Origin: CBFHMJ01 sp965656875
Lineage (GTDB): Bacteria > Pseudomonadota > Gammaproteobacteria > Enterobacterales > Alteromonadaceae
Assembly (NCBI GenBank): GCA_965656875.1
Contig: CBFHMJ010000043.1
Span: 247,590-311,589, forward strand
Length of the DNA: 64,000 bases
Direction of reading: 5' to 3'
In this document: positions 38,061 through 46,246 of the stretch, piece by piece
Layout: the number at the start of each line of letters is the position of its first letter
How positions within the stretch are numbered: position 1 is the first letter of the stretch
Notes under the pieces: model-generated
Seen by the model: only the letters and a program-made list of their open reading frames with translations
Database searches by the model: none
Told to the model about the DNA's origin: nothing
Program-made: the position numbers and the translations under genes

Positions 38061-38397
38061 GCTAAAAATTTTCCAATTACTGAGGCCGACCCTGAATGAC
38101 AGGACAGGCAAAATTATTTACATTACCGGGTTATAGCCACCACAGATGGCAATCTGGCTGTTGTTTGTGTCGATAGCAATTGTTCAATGCACTGACTAAT
38201 TGAGACAAAAATTCGTTATCGTTTCATCAGTTTTGCTACATCGACTTAAGATGCCATTATATTTCTGCTTGTTTGTATAGCAGAGCGAACTTCCGGATGC
38301 TTGATAAAAAAACAGGCCGCATTATAGGCATTTTCAACACCTACGTAAATTCCGGCCTGCTTTACAATGATTTTTTGTTGTCGCTGGATGAATTCAA
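38061..38397. other. Gap between ispG and hisS
   Basis: 337 bases with the ispG terminator at 38312-38361 and presumably the hisS promoter. Nothing coding is supported. Confidence 0.5.
38312..38361 (-). terminator. Terminator after ispG
   Basis: On the minus strand CAGGCCG / CGGCCTG arms enclose about 34 bases, partly paired themselves, and are followed by seven T. Confidence 0.65.
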
Positions 38398-39516
38398 CTA
38401 TTCAACAATCGTGACATCAATGGGCGTTTCATTATCTCGACGACTAATGTATTCACGAATTTGTGATTCTAACTGTTCTGCTAAATCGTCATTATCCAGT
38501 CGCAACTTTTGTCGCTGTCCATTGATATAAAAGCCACTTTTACGATTAGCACCCGTTACACCCAGATCGGATACCAATGCTTCACCCGGACCATTCACGA
38601 CACAACCAATCACAGATACTGTAATCGGTTCCAATACATCTTCAAGTCGCTCTTCCAGTGAATTCATGGTGTTAATCACATCAAATTCTTGTCTTGAACA
38701 ACTCGGACACGCAATAAAGTTAATTCCTCGGGAACGCAAACGTAGCGACTTTAGAATATCAAAGCCAACTTTAACTTCTTCAACCGGGTCCGCCGCCAAT
38801 GAAATACGTAACGTATCACCGATTCCTTCAGCTAAAAGCATGCCCAGACCAACCGCAGACTTCACAGCTCCTGCTCGTTGCCCACCAGCTTCTGTAATTC
38901 CCAGATGCAAGGGTTGTTCAATTTCTTTTGCCAGTAAACGATATGCACCAACGGCCAGGAAAACATCCGATGCTTTAACGCTTACCTTAAATTGATCAAA
39001 GTTAAAACGATCAAGGATATCTACGTGTCGCATCGCTGATTCAAGTAATGCTTCAGGTGTTGGTTCACCATATTTTTCCTGAATATCTCGCTCCAGTGAG
39101 CCTCCATTTACCCCAATTCTAATTGGAATATTATGGTGCTTTGCCGCATCAACTACCGAACGAATGCGAGCTTCATTACCAATATTTCCCGGATTAATAC
39201 GCAAACAATCAGCGCCATACTCAGCGACTTTCAATGCGATTCGATAATCAAAATGAATATCAGCTACTAATGGGATCGGCGATTGTGCTTTAATCGATTT
39301 AAATGCCTCTGCCGCTTCCATTGTTGGCACTGATACTCTGACAATATCTGCGCCTGCACTGGCAATTGCATTTATTTGCGCCAGCGTACTCACAACATCC
39401 GTTGTTCTGGTATTTGTCATCGACTGAACGGAAATTGGTGCATCTCCACCAACCGGCACATCACCAACAAAGATTTGTTTTGATTTGCGTCGTATAACGG
39501 GGGATTCAGCAAACAT
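38398..39516 (-). CDS. ispG: 4-hydroxy-3-methylbut-2-en-1-yl diphosphate synthase
   Basis: 372 residues, the usual bacterial length. A TIM-barrel domain (SVQSMTNTRTTDVVSTLAQI, RINPGNIG, IRIGVNGGSLE) is followed by an iron-sulfur domain whose cluster cysteines are in ACPSCSRQEFDV and GCVVNGPGEA. It performs the penultimate MEP-pathway step, complementing dxs and ispA earlier in the window. It starts 5 bases after the rodZ stop, as in the conserved pilF-rodZ-ispG order. Confidence 0.97.
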   Translation of the reverse strand: MFAESPVIRRKSKQIFVGDVPVGGDAPISVQSMTNTRTTDVVSTLAQINAIASAGADIVRVSVPTMEAAEAFKSIKAQSPIPLVADIHFDYRIALKVAEYGADCLRINPGNIGNEARIRSVVDAAKHHNIPIRIGVNGGSLERDIQEKYGEPTPEALLESAMRHVDILDRFNFDQFKVSVKASDVFLAVGAYRLLAKEIEQPLHLGITEAGGQRAGAVKSAVGLGMLLAEGIGDTLRISLAADPVEEVKVGFDILKSLRLRSRGINFIACPSCSRQEFDVINTMNSLEERLEDVLEPITVSVIGCVVNGPGEALVSDLGVTGANRKSGFYINGQRQKLRLDNDDLAEQLESQIREYISRRDNETPIDVTIVE

Positions 39517-39521
39517 ATAAA

Positions 39522-40865
39522 TTATTCTTCCGAAGCAGGTAATTCAAATTTAGCAATGGCTCCACGAGGAGTATCAGGCTTCTCAGCCTCTTCTCCATCA
39601 ATCAGAATGGTCACTGCCTGAGGATTTCCAAGAAGGAACTTAAACGGTGGAACACCTTCAACCTGAGAGACATGCCCAGGTTGTTTTGTGCCAACAATCA
39701 GTGACTCACCAGTATTGTCAGTCACTTTTACCCAGCAAGATTCTGCAAAACGCAGTTCCAGTGGCACAGGGCCAGAAAGACTCGCATATTGTTCTGTTGC
39801 CGAGCTGTCTGACGTATCAACAGTCTCATCTGAAAACGCTGATGCTGAAACATCACCAGACAGGTCACTTTCAACCGATTCAGCCTCTGCCAACAAGGCT
39901 TCGCCGTCATTTAGCAAGTCATCATCATTAGTTACCGACTCATTCAGTAAATTCTCAGCATCTGTCTGAATCCCCGTAGATGAATCAGCAATATCATTTG
40001 CGAAATCTTCGGCAGGCTGGCTGATTTCCTCGACTGAACTTTCAGCATCCTGAAAATCATCATTAACAGCGTCCGTTGACTCAGAGAGTGATTCAACTGT
40101 TCCATTATCCACTGTCGTGAGGTTGTCATCTGACTGGGTAGACTCTTCAATCATGGCATCGTTGGCAGATTGCTCATCTGGCAAGTTATCTACGATATCC
40201 TCTGATTGATTGGTTTGTGCCGACAAGTCATTCGAGTTTTCATTCGGATTGATACTCGTTTCAGCACTATCGGCTTGTTCATTTGGCGAGATTGTTGACG
40301 AATCATTTGCTGCATCTGACGTACTATTCATCGCAGGGACATTCGACGAGCTTTCACGACTACGATCTGTTGGATTGGTTGCAGAGGCTCTGGCTGAGTC
40401 TTGAGAATTTAATGTCACCCCAGCTACTTGTGATACTCTGCTGCGATTGGTTTCTAAACCTTCTCCCTGCTTCAACCACCAGCCGATAATGCCCAGCACG
40501 GCGAGTGCAAGCACACCGTAGCCGACCAGCATAATTTTGTTGTCACCATTTTGAGAATAGGTTCGTTTAGAAAAACTCTGCATTTCCGCAGCTTCGGCTT
40601 TTTTACCACCGAACCGCTCAACCAGTTTAAACAACTGCTCTTCATCAACATTGACTATTTTGGCGTAACCGCGAAGATAACCTCGCATAAAGGTAGGCGA
40701 TGCGAAACTATCAAATTTGTTTTCTTCAAGATCAAAAACGATTGCAGGTTTAATATTTAAACGGCTGGCAATTTGTTCTGTCGACAGGTTAGCAGCCAGA
40801 CGTCCCTGCTTAAGTAATTCGCCCGGGCTTTGACTAATATCTTGTTCTGCTTGTGCTTCACTCAT
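39522..40865 (-). CDS. rodZ: Cytoskeletal cell-shape protein RodZ
   Basis: 447 residues. The N-terminal helix-turn-helix of about 80 residues (GELLKQGRLAANLSTEQIASRLNI ... FMRGYLRGYAKIVNVD) binds MreB. One transmembrane helix is at about residues 110-130 (IMLVGYGVLALAVLGIIGWWL). A long Ser/Asp/Asn-rich low-complexity periplasmic stretch of about 200 residues follows, then the C-terminal beta domain (PLELRFAESCWVKVTDNTGE). The acidic linker is longer than in E. coli RodZ (337 residues in all). It links MreB to the elongasome to keep rod shape. Confidence 0.94.
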   Translation of the reverse strand: MSEAQAEQDISQSPGELLKQGRLAANLSTEQIASRLNIKPAIVFDLEENKFDSFASPTFMRGYLRGYAKIVNVDEEQLFKLVERFGGKKAEAAEMQSFSKRTYSQNGDNKIMLVGYGVLALAVLGIIGWWLKQGEGLETNRSRVSQVAGVTLNSQDSARASATNPTDRSRESSSNVPAMNSTSDAANDSSTISPNEQADSAETSINPNENSNDLSAQTNQSEDIVDNLPDEQSANDAMIEESTQSDDNLTTVDNGTVESLSESTDAVNDDFQDAESSVEEISQPAEDFANDIADSSTGIQTDAENLLNESVTNDDDLLNDGEALLAEAESVESDLSGDVSASAFSDETVDTSDSSATEQYASLSGPVPLELRFAESCWVKVTDNTGESLIVGTKQPGHVSQVEGVPPFKFLLGNPQAVTILIDGEEAEKPDTPRGAIAKFELPASEE

Positions 40866-41160
40866 TTCAATATTTTCTTCATTAACGCGTTAAAAGTTGC
40901 ATAAATCGCATTCAAGTCATTCAGATCTCTGAAATCTGTCAGGGGTGTTTTTGTTGCTCTATCAACGTTTACTGTCTTTCATTCAGCGCATTCAACATGT
41001 CGTGGATTACTCTGTCAGTCGGTAAAAGGTTGAATGTCCGCCATAAAAATTGGCACATAATACCCTGGATTTACAGATAAAACGAAGGTCAATTTTCCGT
41101 TATATGTTCCATGACAATGTAACGTTAAACAAGATTCAGGCCAGCTAAAGATATTTTGAT

Positions 41161-42108
41161 TTAACTGTCCTTCTTAGGTTTTTTATACTTAATTTTGATA
41201 TCGGGTCGTTTGCCATTAACGGGCATCATATCGTCAGCCAATACATGTTGTTTCTGAACAACCAAAAACCGTTTTCTCAATTGTTCAAAACGACTCTCGG
41301 CCAACCGGTTAGCCTGATACAACCCGGTTTCCATTGAATTCGGATACATTGTTACCAATAAGTTTGCAGCATCATTCGCTTTATTCAAGTTACCGGTTTT
41401 TAATTCATTAAGGTAAGTCAACAAAGTCATATCAGCAGAAACGTGGCCACTTCGTGAAATCTGCTTTAACGCCTTACGACTTTTGAGATACTGCCCCATT
41501 GCATACATCAACTCTGCATAACTAACCAGGCTACTAAAACGCTCCGGACTGTGCTGTAAAGCCTGCATTAAAAAACGTTCTGCTTTTGTAAAGTCGTCAT
41601 TTTTAACTGCGCAGAATGATGCATTTTCATAGCTTTCTGCAACGCGAATGTATTCAGTGATGGTCACTGCGGTTAAAAATTGCTGTTCAGCGTTTTCAAA
41701 TTGTCCATTCCGACACAGGAAAACACCGTAATTATTGAGTATGTCGCCATCTTTTGGCGCAATAGCCAAAGCTTGCTGATAATAGGTTTCTGCTTGCTTC
41801 GTTTCTCCGACCGTTTGAAAGTAATATGCAAAGCCAGAATGCACTTCAGCTAACTCGGGAGCAAATTCCAATGCAGTAGCCAGATTGAAACGAGCCTGCG
41901 CGTAATCGCCACTTTGTATGTAATTCATTGCCAGGGCGAGGCGATTTTTTGCAGCTTTTACCGGTTCGACCTCACGTTGAGTGTAAGGCTTTTTCGAACC
42001 TTGATAGGATTGTTCAGTGACACAGCCTGCCAATAACATGCAGGCTGTAAGCAGAGAGAAAATTGTTGTTGGTGAAGCTAATCGGGAGAAAAAACGATTA
42101 CGGTACAT
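41161..42108 (-). CDS. pilF: Type IV pilus biogenesis/stability lipoprotein PilF (PilW), TPR protein
   Basis: 315 residues. The lipoprotein signal ends LLAGC with the Cys near residue 29. Six or so TPR units follow (LALAMNYIQSGDYAQARFNLATALEFAPELAEVHSGFAY is the first). PilF is the outer-membrane pilotin that assembles the PilQ secretin. It lies between rlmN and rodZ, its usual place. No other pilus gene is in the window. A basic Lys-rich tail ends the protein. Confidence 0.9.
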   Translation of the reverse strand: MYRNRFFSRLASPTTIFSLLTACMLLAGCVTEQSYQGSKKPYTQREVEPVKAAKNRLALAMNYIQSGDYAQARFNLATALEFAPELAEVHSGFAYYFQTVGETKQAETYYQQALAIAPKDGDILNNYGVFLCRNGQFENAEQQFLTAVTITEYIRVAESYENASFCAVKNDDFTKAERFLMQALQHSPERFSSLVSYAELMYAMGQYLKSRKALKQISRSGHVSADMTLLTYLNELKTGNLNKANDAANLLVTMYPNSMETGLYQANRLAESRFEQLRKRFLVVQKQHVLADDMMPVNGKRPDIKIKYKKPKKDS

Positions 42109-42146
42109 ATCCTTACCATCACATACAACCAGAGAGTGGTGCTAAA

Positions 42147-43271
42147 TTACACCACTTTGACACTAATGTCGCCTGCTCCATTTCGCTTTGTCGCGGTTCT
42201 TTTGGTTCGGTCATTCACATCACCAACCAACTGCCCACACGCGGCATCTACATCATCTCCGCGAGTACGACGAACAATAGTTGTAATACCGTAGTCCTGA
42301 AGTACTTTACTGAAACGATCAATGCGAGAATTGCTGGAACGTTTGTATGGAGAACCCGGATATGGATTAAAAGGAATCAGATTGACTTTAACCGGCGTGC
42401 CTTTCAACAACTTAGCCAGTTCATGAGCCTGATCCATTGAATCGTTTTTCTCCAGGATCATAACGTATTCAACCGTGATTGAATCGTTTGCTTTTGAATC
42501 CTTAATATAACGACGACTGGCTGCCAAAAATTCCTTAATCGGATATTTTTTATTGATTGGCACAATTTCATCTCGCAACTCATCGTTTGGAGCATGCAAT
42601 GAAATCGCCAACGCCACATCTATTTTTTCTTTTAGAATGTCCAGTGCTGGTACAACACCTGACGTACTTAACGTTACACGACGCTTTGAGATACCAAAGC
42701 CTAAATCATGCATCATCAAGTCCATCGCAGGCACAACATTGTTGATATTCAGTAATGGCTCACCCATTCCCATCATTACGACATTAGTAACCGGGCGTTT
42801 TTTGGTCTTACCAAAAAAGCCAATATCTTTTGCAACACGCCACACCTGACCAATGATTTCAGACGCGGCAAGGTTTCGGTTAAACCCTTGTTGCGCGGTG
42901 GAACAAAACGTACATTCCAATGCACACCCTACCTGAGAAGATACACATAAGGTTTTACGCTCTTTTTCCGGGATCCATACCGTTTCAACTTCCTGTCCCC
43001 CTCTGAGCTTGAGGGCATACTTTATCGTACCGTCAGATGATTCTTTACGTTGAGCAATTTCAGGGGCTGCAATTTCACACTGCTCTTTCAGTTTCGCACG
43101 TAAAACTTTGTTCAGGTTTGTCATCTCATCAAAGTCATCAACACCGTAATGGTAGATCCATTTCATAACCTGTTCAGCGCGAAATGGCTTTTCGTCGATA
43201 GATTTAAAGAAATCGCAAAGCATTGGATAGCTTAGATCTAACAAGTTGATTTTTTTCACACTATTGGTCAT
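42147..43271 (-). CDS. rlmN: Dual-specificity 23S rRNA/tRNA adenine C2 methyltransferase
   Basis: 374 residues. The radical-SAM CxxxCxxC motif is in ALECTFCSTAQQGFNRN. VMMGMGEPLLN, the LSTSGVVPALD segment and the HAPNDELRDEIVPINKKYP region are family signatures. The methylation cysteines are expected near CALEC and in the C-terminal DVDAACGQL. It methylates A2503 of 23S rRNA and A37 of some tRNAs. It begins the block rlmN-pilF-rodZ-ispG, and a terminator separates it from ndk. Confidence 0.97.
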   Translation of the reverse strand: MTNSVKKINLLDLSYPMLCDFFKSIDEKPFRAEQVMKWIYHYGVDDFDEMTNLNKVLRAKLKEQCEIAAPEIAQRKESSDGTIKYALKLRGGQEVETVWIPEKERKTLCVSSQVGCALECTFCSTAQQGFNRNLAASEIIGQVWRVAKDIGFFGKTKKRPVTNVVMMGMGEPLLNINNVVPAMDLMMHDLGFGISKRRVTLSTSGVVPALDILKEKIDVALAISLHAPNDELRDEIVPINKKYPIKEFLAASRRYIKDSKANDSITVEYVMILEKNDSMDQAHELAKLLKGTPVKVNLIPFNPYPGSPYKRSSNSRIDRFSKVLQDYGITTIVRRTRGDDVDAACGQLVGDVNDRTKRTATKRNGAGDISVKVV

Positions 43272-43327
43272 GTTTCTGTGGTCTCGGTATATCGATAATT
43301 TAAAAAAGTGTCACGGTATAAAAACTG

Positions 43328-43352
43328 AAAAAAGGGCACGGAGCCCTTTTTT
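43328..43352 (-). terminator. Terminator between ndk and rlmN
   Basis: Ten-base stem AAAAAAGGGC / GCCCTTTTTT with a 5-base loop, just past the ndk stop and before the rlmN start. Confidence 0.85.
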
Positions 43353-43401
43353 CATCGACAATTATTCAACCAGACGAGTTGAAGTTGTCTGCTTTCTCAA
43401 A

Positions 43402-43833
43402 TTAACGAGTGCGTGCGCAAAGCTCGTCATCAGAGAAGAAGTAAGCGATTTCGCGTGCTGCTGATTCTGGAGCATCAGAACCGTGAACGGCGTTTTCGTC
43501 GATTGATTCAGCATAGTCTGCACGTAGAGTACCAGCTAATGCTTCAGCAGGGTTTGTAGCACCCATGATTTCACGGTTTTTAGCGATTGCATTTTCACCT
43601 TCAAGAACCTGAACCATAACTGGGCCAGACGTCATGAATGCAACTAAATCACCGAAGAAAGGACGCTCTTTGTGTTCAGCGTAAAAGCCTTCAGCTTGCT
43701 CTTGTGAAAGGTGAACCATTTTTGAAGCGATGATACGAAGACCAGCTGATTCGAAACGGTTGTAGATAGCACCGATAACGTTTTTAGCTACCGCGTCAGG
43801 TTTAACGATAGAGAAAGTACGCTCTAAAGCCAT
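43402..43833 (-). CDS. ndk: Nucleoside diphosphate kinase
   Basis: 143 residues from the ATG at 43833, which has GGAG at 7-base spacing and gives MALERTFSIVKPDAVAKN; the longer frame to 43845 is not needed. The catalytic His is in NAVHGSDAPESAAREI, the family signature. It equilibrates nucleoside di- and triphosphates. It stands just upstream of rlmN, a frequent gammaproteobacterial arrangement, and is divergent from trhP. Confidence 0.97.
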   Translation of the reverse strand: MALERTFSIVKPDAVAKNVIGAIYNRFESAGLRIIASKMVHLSQEQAEGFYAEHKERPFFGDLVAFMTSGPVMVQVLEGENAIAKNREIMGATNPAEALAGTLRADYAESIDENAVHGSDAPESAAREIAYFFSDDELCARTR

Positions 43834-44038
43834 GATTAACTCCAATTAATAAAATAATGTCGTCAACTTTCGTTGATGATAAAGTCTGAAAATTCGGCGG
43901 CGAATTATACGTGAAACACTTCAGCTAAACAAACTGTATCCGACGAGTTTTCGACTTTTTTCTTTACCACCCTTACCTGCGGCATTAGAATACCCGGCCT
44001 GAATTTTCAGTATAGTAATTAACCACCGAGTCATATTG

Positions 44039-45421
44039 ATGTTTAAACCAGAACTTTTATCGCCCGCCGGTAGCCTGAAAAACATGCGCTACGCCTTTGC
44101 TTACGGTGCAGACGCTGTTTACGCCGGACAACCACGCTACAGCTTACGTGTCCGTAATAATGAATTTAGCCTTGCAAACCTTGCTATTGGTATTGAAGAA
44201 GCCCATAAGCTCGGTAAAAAGTTCTACGTGGTTAGTAACATTGCCCCGCACAATGCCAAAATAAAGACATATCTGCGCGATATTGAACCGGTGATTAACA
44301 TGAAGCCTGATGCTTTGATCATGTCCGATCCAGGCCTGATCATGATGGTTCGGGAACGTTGGCCTGATATGCCAATTCATTTATCGGTGCAAGCAAATGC
44401 AATCAATTATGCGACGGTGAACTTCTGGGCTAAGAACGGCATCGAACGTGTCATCTTATCTCGGGAACTATCACTGGAAGAAATCGAACAGATTCGCGAA
44501 GAATGTCCGGAAACAGAACTTGAAGTATTCGTTCATGGCGCACTTTGCATGGCTTATTCAGGTCGCTGCCTGTTGTCTGGATACATCAATAAACGTGATC
44601 CAAATCAGGGAACATGTACCAATGCTTGCCGTTGGGAATATGACGTAAAAGAAGCGAAAGAAGACGAAACAGGCGATATCGTCAATAAAATCGATCCAAC
44701 AACCATCATCCCGACACTGGGTGAAGGCGAACCGACGGATAAAGTATTCTTACTTGAGGAACAAGGTCGCCCGGGTGAGCAAATGCCCGCCTTCGAAGAT
44801 GAGCATGGAACTTACATCATGAACTCCAAAGATCTTCGAGCAGTACAGCACGTTGAACGCCTGACCAATATGGGCGTCCATTCCTTGAAAATCGAAGGTC
44901 GTACTAAATCATTTTACTACTGTGCCAGAACAGCTCAGGTCTATCGTAAAGCCATTGACGATGCTGCGGCTGGTAAACCATTTGATCCGACATTAATGAC
45001 GACACTGGAAAATCTGGCCCATCGTGGCTACACCGAAGGCTTCTATCGTCGCCATACCCATGACAAGTATCAGAATTATGAATATGGCCACTCAGTAAGC
45101 ACACAACAGCAATTTGTTGGTGATGTAACTGGTCGTTGTGAAGAAACCGGTCTGGCTATCATTGACGTTAAGAATAAATTCCGTACTGGTGATTCTTTGG
45201 AGTTGATGACGCCATCAGGCAACATTCAGTTTGTACTGGAACATATGGAGAACAAGAAAGGCGAAAGCATCGACGATGCAAAAGGTTCAGGTCATATTGT
45301 GAAAATTCCAGTACCGGAAGACCTTGATCTGGAATTTGCTTTAATCATGCGGAATCTGGATGCCAATCAAGATACACGTCAGCCATTTGGTGGAAAAGAG
45401 CAAGCAACTGCAACAAAGTAG
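44039..45421 (+). CDS. trhP: tRNA 5-hydroxyuridine synthesis protein TrhP (YegQ), U32 peptidase family
   Basis: 460 residues from ATG 44039 (a TTG one codon upstream is less likely). The N-terminus MFKPELLSPAGSLKNMRYAFAYGADAVYAG is typical. The U32 signature is at about residues 165-185: EVFVHGALCMAYSGRCLLSG followed by RDPNQGTCTNACRW, where cysteines bind an iron-sulfur cluster. The C-terminal SAGA-like beta domain follows. TrhP hydroxylates U34 of certain tRNAs using prephrenate-derived chemistry. A ferredoxin gene (yfhL), reported to work with TrhP, lies next to it here, which supports that partnership. Confidence 0.94.
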   Translation: MFKPELLSPAGSLKNMRYAFAYGADAVYAGQPRYSLRVRNNEFSLANLAIGIEEAHKLGKKFYVVSNIAPHNAKIKTYLRDIEPVINMKPDALIMSDPGLIMMVRERWPDMPIHLSVQANAINYATVNFWAKNGIERVILSRELSLEEIEQIREECPETELEVFVHGALCMAYSGRCLLSGYINKRDPNQGTCTNACRWEYDVKEAKEDETGDIVNKIDPTTIIPTLGEGEPTDKVFLLEEQGRPGEQMPAFEDEHGTYIMNSKDLRAVQHVERLTNMGVHSLKIEGRTKSFYYCARTAQVYRKAIDDAAAGKPFDPTLMTTLENLAHRGYTEGFYRRHTHDKYQNYEYGHSVSTQQQFVGDVTGRCEETGLAIIDVKNKFRTGDSLELMTPSGNIQFVLEHMENKKGESIDDAKGSGHIVKIPVPEDLDLEFALIMRNLDANQDTRQPFGGKEQATATK

Positions 45422-45465
45422 ATCCTCAAAAATTTAATCGGGATCAAAAACAGATTTGTCTAATG

Positions 45466-45490
45466 TATGCCACACTCTATGTGTGGCATA
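45466..45490 (+). repeat. Perfect hairpin between trhP and yfhL
   Basis: TATGCCACAC / GTGTGGCATA, ten-base stem with a 5-base loop, 45 bases after the trhP stop and 21 before the yfhL start. No T-run follows, so it may be an attenuator or an RNA-stability element adjusting yfhL relative to trhP. Confidence 0.55.
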
Positions 45491-45511
45491 AGCAACAAAG
45501 CGGTAAGTAAA

Positions 45512-45757
45512 ATGGCTCTACGGATCACTGAAGAATGCATAAACTGTGATATGTGTGTTCCTGAATGCCCTAATGAAGCAATTTATATGGGCGAAGAAAT
45601 TTATGAAATAAATCCAGATAAGTGCACTGAATGTATCGGTCATTACGATGCACCAACGTGCGAAAGCGTTTGCCCCATTGACTGCATCGAAAAAGATCCC
45701 GATCACGACGAAACCGAAGACGAACTTGCAGAAAAATTTGTCCGGTTGCATGGCTAA
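45512..45757 (+). CDS. yfhL: YfhL-type 2[4Fe-4S] ferredoxin
   Basis: 81 residues from ATG 45512, preceded by GGTAAG; the frame is open 15 codons further but the hairpin lies there. First cluster motif CINCDMCVPECP, second CTECIGHYDAPTCESVCPIDC with the extended spacing typical of the Alvin/YfhL ferredoxins, and a C-terminal acidic tail. Its reported role is electron transfer for TrhP-dependent tRNA hydroxylation, and here it follows trhP directly. Confidence 0.95.
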   Translation: MALRITEECINCDMCVPECPNEAIYMGEEIYEINPDKCTECIGHYDAPTCESVCPIDCIEKDPDHDETEDELAEKFVRLHG

Positions 45758-46246
45758 TCTCTCACGCGCTATCAGCTACTGGTAGCGCAGTTTAATACCT
45801 CCAGATACCCCACCATCTTTTGTATCTAATCACTGTATCCGTTAACAAAACAGATTAAAAAGACTCCAATTGAAACCCTTCCCTCATCATTCATGACAGA
45901 TTTATGACAATTAACTCTAAGTGTTTTGTTTACTTTTATTAAATCATTTTTGACAATATCGTCTATAGTTTAACCTTTAATCGGTAATATCGCACATTAT
46001 AAGGTTTACATTGTGAGAAATTTCTCATAAACACATGGTAAATCAACCATGATAGAAACAATAAATTAATATTTTTTATCTTGTAATAATTCTTTCATAT
46101 TTGTAAGTGTATTATTCCCACCCTTTTGGATTCATCAACTCAAGCAGGATGCTGCAGTAATCGCTGCAACACTGTTCTACAGGCCACCAAATGGCCAATC
46201 AGTGCTTAACAAAAACATTATAAAAAGCAATTTGATGGAGGCTGTT
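45758..46246. other. Long upstream region of the secreted endonuclease gene
   Basis: 489 AT-rich bases without a gene. Contains a Pho-box-like element at 45893-45910 and a weak inverted repeat around 46150-46170 (GCTGCAG / CGCTGC type). TTGACA occurs at 45950, but with no well-spaced -10. Confidence 0.5.
45893..45910 (-). promoter_or_regulatory. Pho-box-like site
   Basis: Read on the minus strand the 18 bases are TTGTCAT-AAAT-CTGTCAT, matching 17 of 18 positions of the PhoB consensus CTGTCATAWAWCTGTCAY (two 7-base direct repeats 11 bases apart). It lies 337 bases before the nuclease start and points away from it, so regulation of that gene is plausible but not proven. Confidence 0.5.

Noticed and set aside
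38273..38530. 85-codon plus-strand frame at the ispG 3' end
   Set aside because: It runs through the ispG terminator and antisense to ispG, with no motif or Shine-Dalgarno.
42063..42440. 125-codon plus-strand frame over pilF/rlmN
   Set aside because: Antisense to rlmN, whose radical-SAM motif is unmistakable; no independent support.
45950..45969. TTGACA and TATAGT as a vegetative promoter for the secreted nuclease
   Set aside because: The spacer is only 8 bases, far too short for a sigma-70 promoter.
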